Source: Polaromonas sp. (GTDB lineage: Bacteria > Pseudomonadota > Gammaproteobacteria > Burkholderiales > Burkholderiaceae_C). Taken from it: a stretch of 35,749 bases of DNA. Shown one piece after another: positions 15,170-24,100 of the stretch (its first letter is position 1; each line of letters opens with the position of its first letter). The position numbers and the translations under genes are program-made. A model generated the notes under the pieces. It had not been told where the DNA came from. It worked only from the letters and a program-made list of their open reading frames with translations, and searched no databases. Where the stretch lies: NCBI GenBank assembly GCA_030650875.1, contig JAUSDK010000063.1, forward strand, positions 1 through 35,749. Direction: 5' to 3'.

Positions 15170-16258
15170 ATGAGTCCCATACCCTGCGCACCCCCGATGA
15201 AAGCAATGACTTCCCTCAGTTTTGAAGATTCCACGCTGCATGGCAGCCTTCTCCCGGAGGGCGGGGAGTTGACGCCGCAGCCTTTGGCGCGCGCGCGCAT
15301 GTTTGACACCTGCCATGTCGGGGTGGTGTTGCGGGTGGTGTTGTTTGTGGAGGCGGTAGTGGGCGTGGCGGCCATGTTTGGGACCGGTCAGGTCGCCGAG
15401 TGGCTGCTGCGGTTTTCTTTGCTGACAGGGGGCGTGTTGCCCGCCACGCTGGCCTGGCTGATCGTGGTTTGCCTCCTCAAGGCGCGGCTCAACCGGCTGA
15501 CGCTCGCGCTTCAGTGGGGGGCGGGCATGGCGCTGGGTGCTGTCGTCGGGCTGTATGGTTGCGGCCTGCTGGCCTTGCTGGGGCTGCTGCATTCGTTGCC
15601 CTGGGGGGCCAGCGCCGCATCGGGCGCGCTGCTGTCGTCGGTGGTGCTGGCGGGGCTGGTCTGGCGCGCCAAGGCCAGCACCCCGGCGGCCACGGCAGCC
15701 CGGCTGGCCGAGCTGCAGTCGCGCATCCGTCCGCATTTCCTGTTCAACACGCTCAACAGCGCCATTGCGCTGGTGCGCGCGGAGCCGGCCAAGGCCGAGG
15801 CCGTGCTGGAGGACTTGAGCGAACTGTTTCGCCATGCGCTGGCCGACCCGGCCGAGTCGGTCACGTTGGGCCAGGAGGTCGCGCTGGCGCAGCGTTACCT
15901 GGCGATCGAGAAAATCCGCTTTGGCGACCGCCTGCAGGTGAAGTGGCGCCTGGACCCGCTGGCCGACCCCGCACGGCTGCCGCCGCTGCTGCTGCAGCCG
16001 CTGGTTGAAAACGCGGTGATGCACGGCGTGGAGCCCAGCGCCCGTGGCGCGCAGATCAAAATTTCCACGCACAGGCGCGGCAGCATGGTGGTGATCAAGA
16101 TCAGCAATTCAACGCCCGCTGGCATGGGCACGCGCGGCCACGGGCTGGCGCTGGCCAATGTGCGTGAGCGCCTGTTGCTCATGCATGATGTGCAGTCACG
16201 GTTCAAAACCGTGTTTAAAGATGGTGTATTTCATGTCAGGTTGGAGGTTCCCGTATGA
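15170..16258 (+). CDS. algZ: LytS/AlgZ-type membrane sensor histidine kinase
   Basis: 362 residues from ATG 15170, chosen for AAGG 6 bases upstream; ATG 15197 is an alternative and the frame is open back to 15044. Four membrane segments (about 50-71, 83-104, 115-141, 148-166) precede a His_kinase (PF06580) domain. The phospho-acceptor is H189 in RIRPHFLFNTLNSAI, and the ATPase part has LLQPLVENAVMHG and GHGLALANVRERL. It lacks the classical HisKA dimerisation helix, as in AlgZ/FimS. It probably controls algR, with which it overlaps by ATGA. In Pseudomonas the pair governs alginate, twitching and virulence; the role here is inferred. Confidence 0.88.
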   Translation: MSPIPCAPPMKAMTSLSFEDSTLHGSLLPEGGELTPQPLARARMFDTCHVGVVLRVVLFVEAVVGVAAMFGTGQVAEWLLRFSLLTGGVLPATLAWLIVVCLLKARLNRLTLALQWGAGMALGAVVGLYGCGLLALLGLLHSLPWGASAASGALLSSVVLAGLVWRAKASTPAATAARLAELQSRIRPHFLFNTLNSAIALVRAEPAKAEAVLEDLSELFRHALADPAESVTLGQEVALAQRYLAIEKIRFGDRLQVKWRLDPLADPARLPPLLLQPLVENAVMHGVEPSARGAQIKISTHRRGSMVVIKISNSTPAGMGTRGHGLALANVRERLLLMHDVQSRFKTVFKDGVFHVRLEVPV

Positions 16259-16995
16259 GCTTGAACGTGCTGGTGGTGGACGACGAAGCGCTGGCCCGCT
16301 CAAGGCTGCGCACCCTGCTGGGCGACTGTGTGGCGCCCACGGCGCTGGTGGCGGCCGAAGCGGCCGATGCCGTGCAGGCCATGGCGGCGCTGCAGCGCGG
16401 CAGTTTCGACGTTGTGTTGCTGGACATCCGCATGCCCGGGCTGGACGGCATGGCGCTGGCCCAGCGCATGGCCGCCTTGCCCCGCCCGCCGGCCGTGGTG
16501 TTTGTGACGGCCCATGCCGAACATGCCGTACAGGCCTTCGAGCTCGAAGCGCTGGACTACCTGACCAAGCCGGTGCGGCTGGAACGCTTGCAGCAGATGC
16601 TCCAAAAAGTAGAGCGAATGGTGCAGTCAGGACGAGGGCCAATGCCCGATTCAGAGGGTGAAATGCTGGTCATTCACGACCGTGGCCGGACCGAGCGGGT
16701 GCCGCTGGCAGAGGTGCTTTACTTCAAGGCTGAGCTGAAATACATCACGGTGCGCACGGCCCGGCGCAGCTACATTCTGGACGGCGCGCTGAACGAGCTG
16801 GAGACGCGGCATGCGGCCCAGTTCATGCGCATTCACCGCAACGCGCTGATTGCGCGGCATGCCGTGCGGGCGCTTGAAAAGCACTTCGACCCCGAGGAAG
16901 GCGAAGGCTGGGCGGTGCGGCTCAGAGGCATTGACGAGGTGCTGGCGGTGTCGCGCCGCCAGGTCAGCGCGGTGCGCGAAGCCATGGTCGGCTGA
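16255..16995 (+). CDS. algR: LytTR-family response regulator (AlgR-like)
   Basis: 246 residues. Receiver domain with D9-D10 (VVDDEALAR), phospho-acceptor D57 (LLDIRMPGLDGMAL) and K at YLTKPVRLERL. The C-terminal LytTR DNA-binding domain (about 140-240) contains ERVPLAEVLYFKAELKYITV and MRIHRNALIARHAV. It acts as a transcription factor downstream of the kinase encoded immediately before it (ATGA overlap 16255-16258). Target sites of LytTR proteins are short direct repeats; none was recognised confidently in this window. A permease gene follows 30 bases later, so the three form one transcription unit. Confidence 0.9.
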   Translation: MSLNVLVVDDEALARSRLRTLLGDCVAPTALVAAEAADAVQAMAALQRGSFDVVLLDIRMPGLDGMALAQRMAALPRPPAVVFVTAHAEHAVQAFELEALDYLTKPVRLERLQQMLQKVERMVQSGRGPMPDSEGEMLVIHDRGRTERVPLAEVLYFKAELKYITVRTARRSYILDGALNELETRHAAQFMRIHRNALIARHAVRALEKHFDPEEGEGWAVRLRGIDEVLAVSRRQVSAVREAMVG

Positions 16996-17025
16996 AAGAA
17001 ATTGAGACGTTTAACGAGGAAAAAG

Positions 17026-18198
17026 ATGACTGAAACGATTGCGCCAGAGGCACCCGTAGCCGACCCTGAAGCGGTGGTGCCGTCCGACCCGGCGCGGGTG
17101 ATGCTGCACATGCCGGTGGACATCCGCAGTATGTCGCTGGCCGTGCTGGCCATGCTGGCCAGCATTTTTGTGCTGCACTGGGCCAAGGAGGTATTTATTC
17201 CCGTGATGCTGAGCGTGCTGTTCAGCTACGCGTTGTCGCCGGTCGTCAACTGGATGGAGTTCAGGCGCGTGCCGCGCTGGCTGGGCGCAGCGGTGCTGAT
17301 GGTCACCATAGGCGCCTCCATCGGCTCGACCGCCTACTTGCTCAGCAACGAGGCCGCGCAGCTGGTCAATGCGCTGCCGGCGGCGGCGCAAAAATTCAGG
17401 CAGGCTGTGAAAGCGAAAGGCGGCAAATCCGAGGGTGCGCTGGAAACCGTGCAGAAAGCCGCCTCCCAGATCGAGCAGGCCGCGCAGGAAAGCGGGGGCG
17501 GCACCATCACGAGCCGGGGCGCGATGCGGGTGGTGGTCGAGTCGTCGCGGTTCAACATCAAGGACTACCTGTGGTCGGGCACCATGGGCCTGCTGGCCCT
17601 GATCGGCCAAAGCACCGTGGTGGTTTTTTTGACTTATTTCCTGATGCTCTCGGGCGACACCTTTCGCCGCAAGCTGATCAAGCTGGCGGGCCCCACCCTG
17701 AGCAGGAAAAAAATCACGCTGCAGGCGCTCAATGAAATCACCGTCCAGATTCAGCGCTACCTGCAGGTGCAGTTGTTGACCAGCGCGCTGGTGGGCGTGT
17801 TGACGGGGCTGGCCTTTTTTGCCATCGGGCTGGAGAACGCGGCAGTCTGGGGCATTGCCGCTGCCGTGCTCAATCTGGTGCCTTACATCGGTTCACTGGC
17901 CACGGCGGCGGCTGCGGTGCTGGTCGGGTTTTTGCAGTTTGGCTCGCTCAACATGGCCTTGGTGGTGGGCGGCGCTTCGCTGTTCATTCACACCCTGATC
18001 GGCAACCTGCTCACACCCTGGCTGACCAGCCGCGCCGCCCGCATGAGCCCGGTGGCGGTGTTTGTCGGCCTGCTCGCCTGGGGCTGGCTGTGGGGCGTGT
18101 GGGGCTTGCTGCTGGGCATACCAATCCTGATGATGATCAAGTCGGTGTGTGACCGGGTGGATGACCTCAAACCGATCGGGGAGTTTTTGGGGTCGTAG
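17026..18198 (+). CDS. AI-2E/PerM family membrane transporter
   Basis: 390 residues from ATG 17026, preceded by GAGGAAAAAG; the frame starts at 17002 but without a ribosome site. About eight membrane segments: a pair near residues 33-70, one near 85-105, a hydrophilic coiled region (about 110-190) and then five more from about 190. The conserved C-terminal part includes GIAAAVLNLVPYIGS and HTLIGNLLTPWLTSRAARMSPVAVF. Family PF01594 contains TqsA, YdiK and PerM. Members are proposed to export small molecules or act as Na+/H+ antiporters, so AI-2 should not be assumed as a substrate. Its 3' end overlaps the tail of the glucan synthase gene by 32 bases on the other strand. Confidence 0.85.
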   Translation: MTETIAPEAPVADPEAVVPSDPARVMLHMPVDIRSMSLAVLAMLASIFVLHWAKEVFIPVMLSVLFSYALSPVVNWMEFRRVPRWLGAAVLMVTIGASIGSTAYLLSNEAAQLVNALPAAAQKFRQAVKAKGGKSEGALETVQKAASQIEQAAQESGGGTITSRGAMRVVVESSRFNIKDYLWSGTMGLLALIGQSTVVVFLTYFLMLSGDTFRRKLIKLAGPTLSRKKITLQALNEITVQIQRYLQVQLLTSALVGVLTGLAFFAIGLENAAVWGIAAAVLNLVPYIGSLATAAAAVLVGFLQFGSLNMALVVGGASLFIHTLIGNLLTPWLTSRAARMSPVAVFVGLLAWGWLWGVWGLLLGIPILMMIKSVCDRVDDLKPIGEFLGS

Positions 18199-21100
18199 GC
18201 GCGTTGCCCTGCACCCGCAGCACGGCTTGCTGCGGCAAGCTCTCGAGTTCCACCCATTCGCCCCAGCCTGGCCACCGGTCGGCTTTTAGCGCCGGGCCGG
18301 TCGCGGGTTCGCGCTGCCAGTGCACGGTGATGTCATGGCCCTGCAGCTTCAGGCGAAGCTCCACGGCGGGCCAATGCGCCGGCAGGCGTGGCGACAGCGA
18401 CAGCCGGCCCGGCTGCACGGCCAGGCCTAGTAGCGTCTCAATCGCTGCGCGGTACAGCCACGCGGCCGAACCGGTGTACCAGCTCCAGCCGCCCCGGCCG
18501 ACGTAGGGCGGCGCGCTGTAGACGTCGCCGGCCATCACGTAGGGCTCCAGTTCATAGGCCGGACCTTGCCCGGCGTTGGCGCTGCGGTGGGCGGGGCTCA
18601 GTGCTTCAAAGCTGCGCCACGCGCCTTCGGTGTCGCCGCTCAGGGCCTGGGCCATCAGCGCCCAGACGCCGGCGTGGGAATACTGCCCGCCGTTTTCGCG
18701 CACGCCCGGCGGATAGGCCTGGATGTAGCCCGGGTTGTTGGCCGAATGCTGGAAGGGCGGATCGAGCAGGCGCAGCAAGCCGGCTTTTTCATCGATCAGC
18801 TGGTTGTTCAGGGCCAGCATGGCCGACTTGGTGAACGCGGGCGTCGACGCGCCCGACAGCACCGACCAGGCCTGGGCAATCAGGTCAATGCGGCCTTCGC
18901 TGCAAACGTCCGACCCCAGTGGATCGCCGTTGTCGAAAAAGGCACGGCGGAACCAGGCGCCGTCCCAGCCGGCGTCGTGCAGCGCGGCCACCCAGCCCTG
19001 TCGCGCCTCCAGCCAGCGCCCGGCGCGGGCATCGTCGCCGCGCATTCGGGCAAGGGGCGCAAAGCCTTCGACGACCGTGCACAGGAACCAGCCCAGCCAG
19101 ACCGATTCGCCGCGCCCTTCATGGCCGACGCGGTTCATGCCGTCGTTCCAGTCGCCGGTGCCCATCAGCGGCAGGCCGTGCGCACCTACTGCCAGGCTGC
19201 GCTCTATGGTGCGGGCGCAGTGCTCGTACACGCTGGCCGACTGCTTGCTGGTGTGGGGGGCGTAGTAGGCGTCCTCGGCGCCATCGGGAATCGGCGGGCC
19301 GTCGATAAAGGCGACCGCCTGATCCAGCAGTGCCACATCGCCCGTGGCCTGCAGGTAGTGGCTGCAGGCGTAAGGCAGCCAGAGCAGGTCGTCCGAGAAA
19401 TGCGTGCGCACGCCCTCGCCGCCGGGCGCATGCCACCAGTGCTGCACATCGCCTTCGGGAAACTGGCGCGAGGCGTTCAGCACGATTTGCGCGCGCAGCC
19501 GCGCCGGATCGGCCAGTGCCAGCGCCATGGCGTCTTGCAGCTGGTCCCGAAAGCCTGAAGCGCCGCCCGCCTGGTAGAACCCGGCCTTGGACCAGAGGCG
19601 GCACACGACGGTCTGGTAGAGCAGCCAGTGGTTGACCAGGGCGTCGAAGTGGGCGTCGGGTGTGGTGACCTGCACTTTGCCCAGCAGCCCGGCCCAGCCG
19701 GCTTTCACGTCTGCCAGCGCCTGGCGGGTGTCGCGCTGCGCCCATTCCTCGGCCACTTGCGCGGCGGCAGCGGGATTCTGGGCATGGCCGAGCACGAAGC
19801 TAAAGGCCAGTTCTTCATGGCCGGCCACGGTAAATTCGGCGCTCAGGGCGCCGCAAGGGTCAAAGCCGCTGCCGCTTCGGCCGGCCAGGGCGGCGGGCAG
19901 GCCCATGCGCCCGAGCGTGTCAAAAAATTCACCCCGGTCGCAGGTCCATGGTGTCTGGGCCGGGGCAGGGCGCATGGCCAGAAACGCTGTTCGCGCCCCG
20001 TAGCCGTCCCGGGTTTCCTGCTGCTGGGCAAACACGGCGGCATGGGCCGGCGCTTTCCAGGTCTGCAGCGTGCGCCGCCGGCCGCGCACATCGCCCATTT
20101 GCCACTCCACCAGGCCCACGGCTCGCAAGCGCCTGCGGCCGCCGCTGTCTGGCCGCACCTGCACCTGGACCACCTTGACGGCATCGTGCATGGCGGCAAA
20201 GAACGTTGTTTCCACCTCCAATCCGCCCAGCATGCCCTGGAACACGGTGTAGCCCTGGCCGTGGCGCACACGCCAGCGGCTGCTGGCCGGTGCCAGCACG
20301 GAGGGCGTCAGCGGGTAGATATCGCCGCTGTCCAAGTCCTGCAGCAGCCAGTGTTCAAAGGCCGGGTCGCGCACCGGGTCGTTGGACCACGGGGTGATCT
20401 GGTGCATGCGGCTGTTTTCTGCCCAGGTCAGGCCGCTGCCGGTTTCTGAGACCTGAAAGCCGAATTCCGGATTGGCGATCACGTTGACCCAGGGCCGCGC
20501 TGGCGACTGGCCGCCCTGCAGGTCAAACCAGAATTCGCCGCTGTCCGGATCAAACTCGCCGACAGGCGCCGGGGCTGGCGCCATCGGCTCGGGCAGGGTG
20601 CGGTCATCGCGCAGGGGCGTCCAGGCGACCGGGCTGCCTTGCTGGCGCGGCCAGGCTTCGCTGCGCAAGGCGGCCACCTGCACTTCCAGCGGCCGGCCAT
20701 CGGCCGTGAGCACGACCCGTGCCAGCCCGGTCAGCGCGGCTTTCTCGGCGGCAGAGGTTTCCTGGTCGCGCAGCAGGTGAAAGCTGGACGATCGGTCGGC
20801 GCTCTGATGGCTGGGGAAGCTGTATTGCACGGCCTGCATCAGCCGGTCGCGCAGCGCCAGAATGTCGCGCTGCAAGGGCATCAGGTAGGAATTGGGTTCG
20901 CTGTTGATGACCACCATGTCCAGCGCCAAGCCGCCAAAGGCCCACCAGGGCTGGGCGCGCAGCAAGGCATTGACCAGCGCCAGGCCGCTCTGCGCCTGGA
21001 TGCGCACCAGCACGATCGGCTTGTCACCCGAAATGCCAAAGCGCCATAGCTGGCGCTGGTCCAGCGGCCCGGGTTTGGCGGCTGGCCGGGGCGTGCTGTA

Positions 21101-24100
21101 CATCAGGGCGGTGGTCAGGTCTTGCAGCGCCAGGTGTTCTTCGGGGGTCAGCGCCAGGTCGCGCAGCCGGACCTGCGCTAGGGTGGCGGCCATGCGGGTG
21201 GCGCGCTCGATGTGCATGGGCTGCAAATACTTGTCGATGCGGGCGGCCAGTTCTTCTTCGGTTTGCGCGGCCGCTGTGGCAAAGCTCAGCCGGGCCATGG
21301 CGCCGGGCGCCAGCCGCAGCGTGAGCCGCAGGCTGGCCACCGGGTCCAGGCCGTTGACCGGGTTGCCGTGCGCGTCCATCGGCTGGGCCCGCAATGCTGG
21401 CCGGTGGGCGGGCTGGTTGCGCCCGGCAAATACCCGGCGGTCCGCCACGCAGTCCACCGACAGCAGCTCGGCATCCACCTCGGCCAGGAAGTGCGCCACC
21501 GCCATGTGCGGGTCGCCATGCAGGCGCGGCTTGCGCTTGAGCAGCAGGGCGCGCCACTGCGGCTCCCAGCGCGTCTGCACGAACAGGTTGGAAAAGGCCG
21601 GATGCGCTTCGTCGGCGCGCGGGTCGGCCAGCACGGCCTCAAAACACGACACCAGTTCGACCAGTTGCTCGGTCTGGCCGGTGTTGTGCAGCACCACGGT
21701 GCGCAGTTCGGTATCGTCCTCGGGACTGACCAGCACGGTGATGGTTGCGCTCAGGGTGTCGCCTTGCGCATCGAACTGGACCCGGTCGGCCATGAAATGG
21801 GCGTTGTAGCGCCAGCCCGGCAGGGGTGCTGGCGCGGCGGTCAGAGAGCCGAAACGGCTTTGCCCGCTCTGGCGCAGGTAAAAGAACGTGCCGTAGCCGT
21901 CGCGCAGCACGTCGTCGCGCCAGCGCGTGATGTGGCTGCCTTGCCAGCGGCTGACGCCCGCGCCGCTGGCGCGCAGGGCGACGTTGTAACGCCCGTTGGA
22001 CAGCAAGTGCGTGGGTTTCCAGCCGGCCAGGGCCGGGTTGACGTCGCGCGACTGGAATACCGGCTCTGTTTTGTGGCCGTTGGGCTCGGGCGGCAGGCGC
22101 GGGTTGGCGCTTTTAATGATCTGGCGGGGCGTGCGTTCATGCAGCAGGGCTTCATGCGCGGCCACCTGGGGTTCGGCGCAAAACCAGCGCCGGGGCGCGT
22201 CATGGCACAGCACGTTGCAGAGCGCCACCAGCGACATGCCCTGGTGGTGCGCCATGAAGGCCTGGACGGTGCTGAAGGCCTGCTGTTCGCGCTGGCGCGA
22301 TACCGTGAAGTCCAGCGCTTCAAACATGCCCAGCTCGCCGCGCGCGCCCAGCCGTTCCAGGCGCATCAGGTTGGCCACGGCTGCCCCGGGCTCGAACAAG
22401 GTTGCCAGCAAGGTCGCGTAGGGCGCGACGACGCGGTCGGTCACCGGGGTGCGCCGCAGCGCCAGGCCCGGCGCGCCAAAGGGTGAGTACTGGTAGGCCA
22501 GCGAATGGTCCTGCGCAAAATAGGCGGACTCGGAAATGCCCCAGGGCAGGTGCTGCTGGACCCCGAAGGCGCGCTGTGCCGCGATGGCCGAGCGTGCCAT
22601 GGTGTGCAGCAAGCCATGGGCGGGCTCATGCATCAGCAGGGAGGGCATCAGGTATTCAAACATGGAGCCTGACCACGATTTGAGTCCCGGTGCGCCGTTA
22701 ACCGACAGGAAAGGCCGGCCCAGCGCCCCCCAGTGGCGCTTGGGCACATCGCCCTTGGCAATGGCCAGGAAGCTGGTCAGCCGCGACTCGGAGGCCAGCA
22801 GGTCGTAGTAACTGGCGTCCAGCGCCTTGTCATCGACGTTCAGGCCGATATGAAACAGATGCCGCTTGCGGTCATACAGGCCGCTGAAGTCCATGGCGCC
22901 GTAGAGGGCGCGGCAGCGTTCGGCAAGGTGCAACAGGTCGGCTCGCGCTGGTTGATCATCGGGGCAGGTTTTCCTCAGCTTGGTGCAGGCCTGCGCCACG
23001 GCCAGCAGCAAGCCGGCCAGGTTGCCGCTGTCCACCGACGAGACATAGGCCGGCGGCATGACCTCCAGCGTGCGGGTGTCGTACCAGTTGAGCAGATGGC
23101 CGTCGTGCTTGGACAGCTTTTCGATGCTGTCCAGCGACGCCTGCAGGCGCCCGATGACCTCGGCGGTCGTGATCCAGCCGAATTCGCGGGCGCAGCAAAC
23201 GGACAACAGGTACAGCCCGATGTTGGTGGGCGAGGTGCGGTGCGCCAGCGTGGGGTCGGGCACCAGTTGCAGGTTGTCGGGCGGCAGGTGGTTGTCCTCG
23301 GGGCCGACGCAGCGCTCAAAAAAGCGCCAGGTGTCGCGCGCCAGCGCTTGCAGGTAACGCTGGTCCATGTTGCTCAGCGCGGGGGTATGGCTGGCGCGCG
23401 GCAGGCTGGCCCACCAGGCTGCCACAGGCGACGCGGCCCAGAGCAGGAACAAGGCGATGGCAGCCCCGGGATAGGCCGCCCACGGGGCCGCCATGGCCAG
23501 CGCCGCGCACAGCAGCGAGGCCGGCGCATGTTGACGCACAAACACGGTGAGTTCACGGCGCGACGCGGCCTGGGCCTGCGCCGCCGTGGTCCATTCCAGC
23601 AGCAGGCGGCGGCTCACGGCCATGCGCCAGACAGAGCGCACGGCTGCGTCGAGCAGCATCAGGGACTGCGCCGGTATCTGGCTGAACAACCAGGCGGCGC
23701 TGCCCAGGGTGACCAGCAACTCGCTGCGGCCCACCTGCAAAAAGTGACGCCAGGAGATGCCGCGGCGCGTGGGCACCAGGCCGGCAAGCGCGCCCAGCAG
23801 CGGCCCGGCCAGCAGCGCGGCAAGGGCCGCCAGCAGCGCGGTGCCCAGTTGCAGCGCACCGGTAAACAGCACCCAGACCAGCAGCACGAAGGTGGCGGGC
23901 ACCACCAGCGAGCGGCGCAGGTTGTCGGCCATCTTCCATAGGCCAAGGGCGTCGATGCCGAAGTGCCCGGCATGGCGCATCAGGGGCAGCAATTGCCAGT
24001 CGCCGCGCGTCCAGCGGTGGTTGCGTGAGGCGGCCACGCCGGCATGGTGCGGCGTGTCTTCGACCAGCGGCACATCGCTGACAAAGCCGCAGCGCGCGAT

